DNA of 64,000 nucleotides. Origin: Escarpia spicata. Taxonomy: Eukaryota > Annelida > Polychaeta > Sabellida > Siboglinidae. Under the pieces are notes generated by a model. That model did not search any database. It was not told the origin of the DNA and saw nothing but the letters and a program-made list of their open reading frames with translations. The stretch covers positions 2,307,565 to 2,371,564 of the forward strand of contig OZ023206.1 of the NCBI GenBank assembly GCA_963995525.1, read 5' to 3'. Each line of letters opens with the position of its first letter. Position 1 is the first letter of the stretch. This document shows, piece after piece, positions 34,117-45,300 of the stretch. Position numbers and translations under genes: made by a program.

Positions 34117-37100
34117 CGAACGATCTCTTCCTTCCCCGTGTGTATCCACTCGTGCTGTGTTGTGATCTCTCCCTTCCCCGTGTACATCCACTAGTGCTGT
34201 GTTGTGATCTATTCCATCCCCGTGTACATCCACTAGTGCTGTGTTGTGTTCTCTTCCATCCCCGTGTATATCCACTCGTGCTGTGTTGTGATCTCTTCCT
34301 TCCCCGTGTACACCCACTCGTGTTGTGTTGTGATCTCTTCACTCCCCATGTACATCCACTCGTGCAGTGTTGTGATCTCTCCCTTCCCCGTGTACATCCA
34401 CTCATGCTGTGATCTCTTCCATCCCCGTGTACATCCACTCGTGCTGTGTTGTGATCTCTTCCTTCCCCGTGTACACCCACTCGAGCAGTGTTGTGATCTC
34501 TTCCTTCCCCGTGTACATCCACTCGTGCTGTGTTGTGATCTCTTCCTTCCCCGTGTACATCCACTCGTGCTGTGTTGTGATCTCTTCCTTCCCCGTGTAC
34601 ACCCACTCGTGCAGTGTTGTGACCTCTCCCTTCCCCGTGTACATCCACTCGTGCTGTGTTGTGATCTCTTCCTTCCCCGTGTACACCAACTCGTGCTGTG
34701 TCGTGATCACTTCCTTCCCCGTGTACATCTACTCGTGCAGTGTTGTGATCTCTTCCTTCCCCGGGTACATCCACTCGTGCTGTGTTGTGATCTCTCCCTT
34801 CCCCGTGTACATCCATTCGTACTGTGTTATGATCTATTCCATCCCCGTGTACATCCACTCGGTCTGTGTTGTGATATCTTCCTTCACCGTGTGCATCCAT
34901 TCGTGCTATGTTGTGATCTCTTCCTTCCCCGTGTACATCCACTCGTGCAGTGTTGTGATCTCTTCCTTCCCCGTGTACATCCACTCGTGCTGTGTTGTGA
35001 CCTCTCCCTTCCCCGTGTGCATCCACTCGTGCTGTGTTGTGATCTCTTCCTTCCCCGTGTACATCCACTCGTGCTGTGTTGTGATCTCTTCCTTCCCCGT
35101 GTACATCCACTCGTGCTGTGTTGTGATCTCTCCCTTCCCCGTGTACATCCACTCGTGCTGTGTTGTGATCTCTCCCTTCCCCGTGTACATCCACTCGTGC
35201 TGTGTTGTGATCTCTTCTTTCCCCGTGTACATCCACTCGTGCTGTGTTGTGATCTCTCCCTTCCCCGTGTACATTCACTAGTGCTATGTTATGATCTCTC
35301 CCTTCCCCGTGTACATTCACTAGTGCTGTGTTGTGATCTCTCCCTTTCTCGTGTACATCCACTTGTGCCGTGTTGTGATCTCACCCTTCCCCGTGTACAT
35401 CCACTCGTGCTGTGTTGCGATCTCTTCCTTCCCGGTGTACATCCACTCGTGTTGTGTTGTGATCTCTCACTTCCCGGTGTACATCCACTCGTGCTGTGTT
35501 GTGATCTCTCCCTTCCCCGTGTGCATCCACTCGTGCTGTGTTGTGATCTCTCCCTTCCCCGTGTACATCCACTCGTGTTGTGTTGTGATCTCTCCCTTCC
35601 CCCCGTGTACATCCACTCGTGTTGTGTTGTGATCTCTCCCTCCCCCCGTGTACATCCACTCGTGTTGTGTTGTGATCTCTTCTTCCCCGTGTACATCCAC
35701 TCGTGCTGTATTGTGATCTCTCCCTTCCCCCGTGTACATCCACTCGTGTTGTGTTGTGATCTCTCCCTTCCCCCCGTGTACATCCACTCGTGTTGTGTTG
35801 TGATCTCTCCCTCCCCCCCCCCCCCGTGTACATCCACTCGTGTTGTGTTGTGATCTCTCCTTTCCCCGTGTGCATCCACTCGTGCTGTGTTGTGATCTCT
35901 CCCTTCCCCGTGTACATCCATTCGTGCTGTGTTGTGATCTCTCCCTTCCCCGTGTACATCCACTCGTGCTGTGTTGTGATCTCTCCCTTCCCCGTGTACA
36001 TCCACTCGTGTTGTGTTGTGATCTCTCCCTTCCCCCCGTGTACATCCACTCGTGCAGTGTTGTGATCTCTTCCTTCCCCGTGTACATCCACTCGAGTTGT
36101 GTTGTGATCTCTTCCTTCCCCGTGTACATCCACTCGTGCTGTGTTGTGATCTCTCCCTTCCCCCGTGTACATCCACTCTTGTTGTGTTGTGATCTCTCCC
36201 TTCCCCCCGTGTACGTCCACTCGTGCTGTGTTGTGATCTCTCCCTTACCCCCGTGTACATCCACTCGTGTTGTGTTGTGATCTCTCCCTTCTCCCCGTGT
36301 ACATCCACTCGTGTTGTGTTGTGATCTCTCCCTTACCCCCGTGTACATCCACTCGTGTTGTATTGTGATCTCTCCCTTCACCCCGTGTACATCCACGCGT
36401 GTTGTGTTGTGATCTCTTCCTTCCCCGTGTACATCCACTCGTGCTGTGTTGTGATCTCTCCCTATCCCCGTGTACATCCACTCGTGCTGTGCTGTGATGT
36501 ATTCCTTCCCAGTGTGCATCCATTCGTGCTATGTTGTGATCTCTTCCTTCCCAGTGTACATCCACTCGTGCAGTGTTGTGATCTCTTCCTTCCCCGTGTA
36601 CATCCACTCGTGCTGTGTTGTGATCTCTCCTTTCCCAGTGTGCATCCACTCGTGCTGTATTGTGATCTCTCCCTTCCCCGTGTACATCCACTCGTGCTGT
36701 GTTGTGATCTCTCCCTTCCCCGTGTACATCCACTCGTGCTGTGTTGTGATCTCTCCCTTCCCCGTGTACATCCACTCGTGTTGTGTTGTGATCTCTCCCT
36801 TCCCCCCGTGTACATCCACTCGTGCAGTGTTGTGATCTCTTCCTTCCCCGTGTACATCCACTCGAGTTGTGTTGTGATCTCTTCCTTCCCCGTGTACATC
36901 CACTCGTACTGTGTTGTGATCTCTCCCTTCCCCCGTGTACATCCACTCTTGTTGTGTTGTGATCTCTCCCTTCCCCCCGTGTACATCCACTCGTGCTGTG
37001 TTGTGATCTCTCCCTTCCCCCATGTACATCCACTCGTGTTGTGTTGTGATCTCTCCCTTCCCCCCGTGTACATCCACTCGTGTTGTGTTGTGATCTCTCC

Positions 37101-38914
37101 CTTCACCTTGGGTACATCCACTCGTGTTGTGTTGTGATCTCTTCCTTCCCCGTGTACATCCACTCGTGCTGTGTTGTGATCTCTCCCTATCCCCGTGTAC
37201 ATCCACTCGTGCTGTGCTGTGATATCTTCCTTCCCAGTGTGCATCCATTCGTGCTATGTTGTGATCTCTTCCTTCCCCGTGTACATCCACTCGTGCAGTG
37301 TTGTGATCTCTTCCTTCCCCGTGTACATCCACTCGTGCTGTGTTGTGACCTCTCCCTTCCCCGTGTGCATCCACTCGTGCTGTGTTGTGATCTCTTCCTT
37401 CCCCGTGTACATCCACTCGTGCTGCGTTGTGATCTCTTCCTTCCCCGTGTACATCCACTCGTGCTGTGTTGTGATCTCTTCCTTCCCCGTGTACATCCAC
37501 TCGTGCTGTGTTGTGATCTCTCCCTTCCCCGTGTACATTCACTAGTGTTGTGTTGTGATCTCTCCCTTCCCCGTGTACATTCACTAGTGCTGTGTTGTGA
37601 TCTCTCCCTTCCTCGTGTACATCCACTCGTGCTGTGTTGTGATCTCACCCTTCCCCGTGTACATCCACTCGTGCTGTGTTGTGATCTCTTCCTTCCCCAT
37701 GTACATCCACTCGTGTTGTGTTGTGATCTCTCCCTTCCCCGTGTACATCCACTCGTGCTGTGTTGTGATCTCTCCCTTCCCCGTGTGCATCCACTCGTGC
37801 TGTGTTGTGATCTCTCCCTTCCCCGTGTACATCCACTCGTGCTGTGTTGTGATCTCTCCCTTCCCCGTGTACATCCACTCGTGCTGTGTTGTGATCTCTC
37901 CCTTCCCCGTGTACATCCACTCGTGTTGTGTTGTGATCTCTCCCTTCCCCCCGTGTACATCCACTCGTGTTGTGTTGTGATCTCTCCCTTCCCCCCGTGT
38001 ACATCCACTCGTGTTGTGTTGTGATCTCTTCCTTCCCCGTGTACATCCACTCGTGCTGTGTTGTGATCTCTACCTTCCCCCGTGTACATCCATTCGTGTT
38101 GTGTTGTGATCTCTCCTTTCCCCCCGTGTACATCCACTCGTGCTGTGTTGTGATCTCTCCCTTCCCCCGTGTACATCCACTCGTGTTGTGTTGTGATTTC
38201 TCCCTTCCCCCCGTGTACATCCACTCGTGTGTGTTGTGTTGTGATCTCTCCCTTCCCCCCGTGTACATCCACTCGTGTTGTGTTGTGATCTCTCCCTTCA
38301 CCCCGTGTACATCCACTCGTGTTGTGTTGTGATCTCTTCCTTCCCCGTGTACATCCACTCGTGCTGTGTTGTGATCTCTCCCTTCCCCCGTGTACATCCA
38401 CTCGTGCTGTGCTGTGATATCTTCCTTCCCCGTGTGCATCCATTCGTGCTATGTTGTGATCTTTTCCTTCCCCGTGTACATCCACTCGTGCAGTGTTGTG
38501 ATCTCTTCCTTCCCCGTGTACATCCACTCGTGTTGTGTTGTGATCTCTGCCTCCCCCCGTGTACATCCACTCGTGTTGTGTTGTGATCTCTTCTTCCCCG
38601 TGTACATCCACTCGTGCTGTATTGTGATCTCTCCCTTCCCCCGTGTACATCCACTCGTGTTGTGTTGTGATCTCTCCCTTCCCCCCGTGTACATCCACTC
38701 GTGCAGTGTTGTGATCTCTTCCTTCCCCGTGTACATCCACTCGTGTTGTGTTGTGATCTCTCCCTTCCCCCCGTGTACATCCACTCGTGCTGTGTTGTGA
38801 TCTCTTCCTTCCCCGTGTACATCCACTCGTGTTGTGTTGTGATCTCTTCCTTCCCCGTTTACATCCACTCGTGCTGTGTTGTGATCTCTCCCTTCCCCCC
38901 GTGTACATCCACTG
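34117..38914. repeat. 4.8-kb satellite of 42-bp units (about 114 copies)
   Basis: The unit is TGATCTCTTCCTTCCCCGTG followed by TACATCCACTCGTGCTGTGT and TG. 42 bp equals 14 codons, and the unit has no stop in two + frames and all three minus frames, so very long spurious frames arise (up to 573 codons). Variants with 1-2 extra C in the C-run shift phase. A distinctive pair of units, with a GATATCTTCC-type variant and then GTGTGCATCCATTCGTGCTATG, recurs near 34.87, 36.49, 37.21 and 38.41 kb, which shows higher-order duplication of blocks. Confidence 0.96.
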
Positions 38915-39139
38915 CGGCGTTGTAGGATTTGTGTCAGATTTTGGGCAGTGGGCCCGTTTTTGTACGTTGATGCCTACATGAATTCTAGACTAGTACATAC
39001 CTATTCGGGGCTCTGACTAAAAGTAAAGTTGGGGATCTATGAATAAATAAAACTATATCATGTTATCGTCGTAAATGTTTAAGCTCGGAATGATCAGTTA
39101 CGCAGAGTGCGCAACCCCGAATGTCAGTCTTCGAACCCG

Positions 39140-39590
39140 ATTTGTTTACTACTTATATATAAACAACACAGACGATGGTATTTGTAGAAATATTCTTATA
39201 TTTGCGGATGATACAAAACTCTTCAATCACGTAGCACTAATCGAGGAAGCGTATATATTACTGTGCGATCTTCAGAGTAAGAGTGGTGGCACTATTTGCA
39301 CTGCATGGCGAAAAGCGCTTAGAAAGTTGTGGGGCTAGCACCACTTACACACGGTGATGTTATAGCAATCTTATCGGATAGTTTGCCATTATTGGTAATC
39401 TTAAAGCAAAGGTTCTTAAAATTCATTCATAAAGCTATGAACCACAATTCACCAATTATAAGCAGTGTTGCTAAGTTGTCCATTGCAAATCCATGGTCAA
39501 ATTGTAGCTCAAACTACCGTTATATCTTAAGTGAATGTGATGCAATGTACGAAGTGTCTATGTACGATATTGGCCGTGTGTGACAGGCTG
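39140..39590 (+). mobile_element. LINE reverse-transcriptase fragment (FADD motif to C-terminus)
   Basis: YYLYINNTDD and ILIFADDTKLF carry the FADD catalytic motif. TAWRKALRKLWGLAPLTHGD and INPWSN-type sequence follow (ANPWSNCSSNYRYIL). This is the C-terminal part of a non-LTR ORF, with a frame change between the two parts. It is a sister copy of the fragment at 19.44-19.74 kb. Confidence 0.8.
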
Positions 39591-39599
39591 GTTTGTCCA

Positions 39600-40810
39600 A
39601 CGTACCAATATCGAACGTGAATGTATTATCGGAAATGTTAGACACCAGGAATGGTCTTAAGACGTGCAATATTTTAGACGACGATGATGTTGACCGTATC
39701 ATTACGGAAATCTCTATATTTAAAAAAAACTGTACAATTGCCATTTTAATGTGCGACAATAAAGATTTTATTATTACAGCAGGATCCCAGTGCCATGTTA
39801 GGGTGGAAAGTCGAGTGGCAAGTGTTATTTAATACCGACCAATGTACTACGGCACCAAAATAATAAATAATTCGACTACATCATGGGCACTGACCCTACA
39901 GAATCACCACACGAGGATAATTACTTAGAGGTAATGATAACAGTCGGAATTGATGTAATTGAGCAGTGCTCAAGTGAGAATGCATCACAAACAGACCCAT
40001 GAAGTATTTAGACAACACAAATAAAAACTAGATGTGGCTAGATGCAGTGAGGTACGGTAAATAGGCATAATTTTACCACAATGCACTACGCTTGATTAAG
40101 TAACGTCAAAGCTCGGACAGCGTTACCAAAAATTGTAAACAGGGATTTAGCAATAGCACGTAAGTTTATTGCAATAAAATTAAACCCTACGTTTTCCATA
40201 ATCCCAAAATTAACCGAATGTACGTTATAATGCTTACGTACAAAACAATCTTGAATAGAAGGCACCCCGTGTGATGAGACCATTCGATTTTTGGCTAGGC
40301 TTGTATCACAGTCAAGTGAAGTTGTGTGATGCAAATGATGTATGCCAGTGGGCAATGGCAATGACAATGTGACTGTCGTGGTTATCACTATCAATGCCAG
40401 TGTTCAGTAGTATCCAGGAATTGTAAAGTTTTGACGGAGACATGAAAACGATCATCTTTCGTGTGCATATATCTCACACAAACGTTAGCTTAGCCTTTGG
40501 CTTAACTAGTACTTGGCTGAAGAGGAATTTAGCTGCATGTGTAGTAAGTAATGTACTTGGTCTTGAAGTAGGAGAATTCGCTATACTATACTATACTATA
40601 GTAAAATTATTAAATTAAATATGCCGTTTTCATAAAAATATGAACCGACATTATGAATTGAAAACAATTAAAGATATATATGTAGTATGTTTATGTCACC
40701 ATCACTGGTAGCATATTACTAGTGCTGCTACCATACATTTGTCTAAGTAAGCGTAAATCACGATAAATCTAACACGATTTGCCTGTTTGGTTGCTTAATT
40801 TTTTTCGATC
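39600..40810. other. No gene recognised
   Basis: Short frames only. A (CTATA)n pentamer run occurs at about 40580-40601. Confidence 0.5.
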
Positions 40811-40814
40811 TTTT

Positions 40815-41426
40815 ACTTTCTGACCTAACCATGAAAATGACCACCTAGAACCGCCAAACTTCTCCTTACATATCTAACATATATAGTCATAGACACACAC
40901 TACGTTATCAAACAATACACTTACATTCATGTAACGAGCAAACATCACAAACAAACTGACCTAAAACTCGACATCTCCATCGCCGACTACGCGAAGCTCT
41001 ACGGGTACCGTAAAATCGATATTGTGTCGAGGCGTCGTTACACAAATAAGGTTCATAGAAACTACTATAACTGATGACGTGTAATTGTATATAATACGTG
41101 TGTGGGTAAGTATGTATTGATAGGTGCGTGTGTTGTGTATATTTATAATTAATGGTGCGCATGCGACGTCTCGACATAATATTGAGCTTATGCTAGCCGT
41201 GGAGCTACGCGTAGCGTCCACCGGACATGTCGAGTTTTAGTTAACTTTTTGTGTAAAGTAGCTCGTTACAGTAATGTAAGTGTAATTGTTTGATAACGCA
41301 GTGTGTGTTTGTGTATGTGTGCGCGCGCGCGTGTGTGTGCGCGCGTGTGTGTGTCCATATATGTCATATATGCGAGGAGAAGGTTAGCGGGTCCAGGTGG
41401 ACGCTTTCATAGTTAGGTCAGAAAGT
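40815..41426. mobile_element. Foldback element with about 230-bp inverted arms
   Basis: The ends ACTTTCTGACCTAAC and GTTAGGTCAGAAAGT are exact inverted repeats. Correspondence continues inward: GTTATCAAACAA with TTGTTTGATAAC, CACTTACATT with AATGTAAGTG, TAAAACTCGACAT with ATGTCGAGTTTTA. The arms meet within about 150 bp of the centre. The right arm has gained a TG/CG microsatellite. There is no coding capacity. Confidence 0.75.
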
Positions 41427-41503
41427 GAAACACCGCCCTATTGGCAGTTGTTTGAAGACAACTTTCTACCAAAATATCGACTTTTGCAGACGTTGTATCC
41501 AGG

Positions 41504-41560
41504 ATGGCCAGTCTCTGTGTGGTGTCGGTGCTGTGTTTCGCGTGCACGCTCGTAACGACG
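41504..41560 (+). CDS. Possible first exon with signal peptide
   Basis: CAGGATGGCC is a good start context. It opens a frame reading MASLCVVSVLCFACTLVTT, a hydrophobic leader like a secretory signal peptide, followed immediately by donor GTAACG at 41561 in phase 0. Read through, the frame stays open into a CT-rich tract, which argues for splicing instead. No downstream exon with matching phase is identified, so the call is weak. Confidence 0.25.
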
Positions 41561-41666
41561 GTAACGTACAACTACGTTATGTTAATTCACGTGTCATTCA
41601 CATTGACAGTAATGTGTTGTCGCAACAGTGAACGTCCAAAGCATAAGCTAATTATTCTAGCCAGTC

Positions 41667-41818
41667 TCTCGCTCCCTCCTTCCCTCTCTCCCATGCTCCC
41701 CCCTTCTCTCTCTCTCTCTCTCTCTCACTCTCCCCCTCTCTTTCTCTCCCTCCCTCTCTCCGTCTCTCTCCCCCTCCCTCTCCCTTTTTCCCTCACTCAC
41801 TCCCTCCCCCTCTCTCTC
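41667..41818. repeat. CT-rich low-complexity tract
   Basis: Irregular CTCTCT, CCCTCC and TTCCC runs over about 150 bp. Confidence 0.9.
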
Positions 41819-42256
41819 AACACGCGTCAACTTGTTAGTATAAATTGGTTTTGTGCACTATTTGGAAGTAATTGTTTCAACGTGGATGATAACACTAACA
41901 TATCAACTTCGCCGTTATTAGTAATGTCATTTCAAAGTTATTCTTCAGTTATCGGCACTGACATGTTACGGAATATAACTGTACTTCTGTATCGACGTCA
42001 TGATGACAAATGGAATACTGTGTTGTAAAGACTAACATGTTACGTGTGGTGCGGTCGACGTACACGACGTAATATCGACGGCACTGGAACCATTCACGAT
42101 AACGACGTTGCTATTTCTTATTCAGAACGTCAACGGGTGCCACATGTGGGTAACCAGAAATCACAATGTCAAATATAATTCGTTTGCGTAAGTATTCTCT
42201 TTAATGTTCATACAAAATATAACGTGGTGTCTTTTGCGCACACGTCACAATATAAT

Positions 42257-43195
42257 GAGAACATTCTCTGTACACACAATGCATTGACAGATATAATGAG
42301 AACATTCTCTGTACACACGATGCATTGACAGTTATAATGAGAACATTCTCTGTACACACGATGCATTGACAGTTATAATGAGAACATTCTCTGTACACAC
42401 GATGCATTGACAGTTATAATGAGAACATTCTCTGTACACACGATGCATTGACAGTTATAATGAGAACATTCTCTGTACACACGATGCATTGACAGTTATA
42501 ATGAGAACATTCTGTGTACACACAATGCATTGACAGATATAATGAGAACATTCTCTGTACACACAATGCATTGACAGTTATAATGAGAACATTCTCTGTA
42601 CACACAATGCATTGACAGTTATAATGAGAACATTCTCTGTACACACGATGCATTGACAGATATAATGAGAACATTCTCTGTACACACAATGCATTGACAG
42701 TTATAATGAGAACATTCTCTGTACACACAATGCATTGACAGTTATAATGAGAACATTCTCTGTACACACGATGCATTGACAGTTATAATGAGAACATTCT
42801 CTGTACACACAATGCATTGACAGTTATAATGAGAACATTCTCTGTACACACGATGCATTGACATATATAATGAGAACATTCTCTGTACACACAATGCATT
42901 GATAGTTATAATGAGAACATTCTCTGTACACACAATGCATTGACAGTTATAATGAGAACATTCTCTGTACACATAATGCATTGACAGTTATAATGAGAAC
43001 ATTCTCTGTACACACAATGCATTGACATATATAATGAACATTCTCTGTACACACAATGCATTGACAGATATAATGAGAACATTCTCTGTACACACGATGC
43101 ATTGACAGATATAATGAGAACATTCTCTGTACACACAATGCATTGACAGATATAATGAGAACATTCTCTGTACACACAATGCATTGACAGATATG
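42257..43195. repeat. 41-bp minisatellite, about 23 copies
   Basis: The unit is GAGAACATTCTCTGTACACA followed by CAATGCATTGACAGTTATAA and T. Nearly every copy preserves the palindrome GAGAACATTCTC, which contains the inverted GAA-nn-TTC arrangement of a heat-shock-factor half pair. Variants alternate between CGATGC and CAATGC and between GTTATAAT and ATATAAT. One unit near 43035 is shortened. The Cys-rich minus-strand frames are repeat artefacts. Confidence 0.95.
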
Positions 43196-43199
43196 CCCG

Positions 43200-44510
43200 T
43201 CGAATTGCTTCTCTCAGATACGCTAATAGGGGCCGCATGTGGTGGTCGAAATGTAACGGACACGTAACGGAGTGGGCAGTAAAATAAATTCCAAGAAATT
43301 ACAGGTTTGTATAGACAATCGTTTATTTGTATCGTGCGTATTGAAAGTAAAGATACCTCAATTGCAAGATTGCATTTCAAATTGAGTTGAAACCTCACTA
43401 GATGGAGTTAAGATATCACAATGCAGAATATACCAAATTGCACACAAAAATCACATAAATCGTCTTAATTGTCTTGTTTTCTTTGATGATATAACCAAAC
43501 ACGATATCCTATTCAGACCCGTAGCCTGGTGTGCGTGGGTGCGTATGCACCAATACATGCGGATGCACGAGTTCTACTTTGGGGGAAGTAGTTGTGCATT
43601 ATTTTAAAGTATGACGTTTGTTATCATATTCCGCATTCGCATGCCGCTTCATGTTACATGTGGAATCCCTGCATATCTCAGACGTAGTCGTAGTTCAGTT
43701 TCTGCGAGAGTTATATAGGTTTGAAGTGGTTAGCAATTACTCATTAAGCGCAGTGTGTTGCATGACCTTCAAACAAGTCATGCCAGAGTGATTTTTCACC
43801 AGCGCGGTTGTCCTTTACACACGATGCTCATAACTTGATACTGCCAAATATACATTAGAGTTGTATGCTGGGTTAAACTACCATTTTAACCTGTTTTTTA
43901 TAGAACGTGTACAATGTTTACTTATTTGATCATAGTTGCTACCATATATAAATGTCATTTTGGTAGTTACTTTGTAATTCGATAAATTATGCGGTTTTTA
44001 CAAAATCACCTGTCGCCGTGTCCGGCCTGCGGAATAGTAAACGTGTGGCACACGGATATAATTGTTCGTCTTTTGCGCCGATTTATCTTAAAATTGCATA
44101 TTATGTGAACAAGTTTTATATGGTTTTGAAGAAAATGATATATAGTGCATGCGGCATGTTCATTCGGTAGAAATATTAATTTAAAAGATGAACGATCCCA
44201 CAATGCAACATTAAGGCCGGAGCCGTGGCGAGCCGTAATGTAGACTGTCGGTGTGGTGTAGGTGTAACGGCGACATGTGTTTCCCCGGCGTCTACGCGTG
44301 CACGGGGTGGGACATCTACTGCGACGTGGCGAAATGCAGCTGCAAACACTCGTGGCCATCGTACTAACAAGGTGCAACAACTGCCTAACGAAAAAACACT
44401 CGCAAAAACCCCTGTTAAGTATGTCACGCTTATGGGGTGGGGAGGTCTAGCAAATAGGGTGACGAAGCGTTACATGGGGCGTGGGAGTGTCTAAACGTTT
44501 GTAGCAGGCA
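43200..44510. other. No gene recognised
   Basis: Mixed sequence with frames under 125 codons that have no recognisable domain. A GC-rich island lies at about 44210-44350 (CGGCGACATGTG, CGTCTACGCGTGCACGG), open on both strands, and could be an exon or a CpG-rich repeat; I cannot decide. Confidence 0.4.
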
Positions 44511-44512
44511 GT

Positions 44513-44589
44513 GAACGGTGGCGGAGTAACACAAGTAATCGGACGCTTGCAGGCATCGTCCGATTACTTGTACTACTTCGCCACCGTTC
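44513..44589. repeat. 33-bp inverted repeat (hairpin)
   Basis: The arms 44513-44545 and 44557-44589 pair at 30 of 33 positions around an 11-bp loop. The inner CAAGTAATCGGACG/CGTCCGATTACTTG is perfect. The size is like a small foldback element or a pre-miRNA-sized hairpin. Nothing else supports either reading. Confidence 0.85.
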
Positions 44590-44788
44590 TGTCACAGATG
44601 TACCAAATGATATTTCAGACTCCCAGTGATTGAATTTAGCAAATTCAAAAAATCGTGTTCGGACCTATGTTCTCGGTAGCTCCGTTCAGTTGTCTTGCGG
44701 GTTTAGCGCAATTGAATTTAGTCGGCGATCAATACGTCTTGATGAAACAATATAGTTCCGCCTTTTTTTCATTGTTTCTCGGTTTCAT

Positions 44789-44946
<158 letters not shown>

Positions 44947-44992
44947 CTGTCACATGCCAAGAAAGACATCAACAAGGTCGTGCATGTACACT

Positions 44993-45236
44993 AGGTTCGA
45001 ATCCTCCCGGTGCCGGTTCGAAACTTGGAAATGTTCGTTCACTCCACATTGTTCCAGTTTAGTCACGCACATATTTGTCTAGCAATAGTCTTATTGCAGA
45101 AATTACAGCATGGATGAATATTAACCAGACAAGTCGATGTGGTGTTCTATTGAACAGTTCTGCCAGGGTGTGAAGTGTAAAGAGTTAGGAGCAGTTCTAA
45201 AGATTGGACATCGCGCTATAAGAACTTACCTTTACA
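44993..45236 (+). mobile_element. tRNA-derived SINE copy 3
   Basis: A B-box-like GGTTCGAATCC lies at the left. The shared body follows (TTCGTTCACTCCA, AAGTCGATGTGGTGTTC), then the tail TGAAGTGTAAAGAGTTAGGA...GCTATAAGAACTTACCTTTA. It is more diverged than the other two copies. Confidence 0.7.
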
Positions 45237-45261
45237 AATATCATACATTCACGATTCTGTA

Positions 45262-45300
45262 CATGAGATGTTCTCTGACCCTGCCAGAGAACATCTCATG
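45262..45300. repeat. Perfect 16-bp inverted repeat
   Basis: CATGAGATGTTCTCTG at 45262-45277 is followed, after a 7-bp loop, by its exact reverse complement at 45285-45300. It lies 25 bp after the SINE tail. There is no downstream T-run as in a bacterial terminator, and the context is eukaryotic. Confidence 0.9.

Noticed and set aside
34028..38908. Very long open frames (up to 573 codons) on both strands
   Set aside because: They consist entirely of a 14-residue peptide repeated from the 42-bp satellite and are open in five frames at once, which is a property of the unit and not of selection.
42257..43195. CRISPR-like array
   Set aside because: The whole 41-bp unit is repeated without unique spacers, and the context is eukaryotic.
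42201..43398. Cys-rich repetitive minus-strand frames (VYRECSHY type)
   Set aside because: They are translations of the 41-bp minisatellite and change frame as units accumulate. No start or splice context exists.
45262..45300. Rho-independent terminator
   Set aside because: The stem has no following T-run and the genome is clearly eukaryotic.
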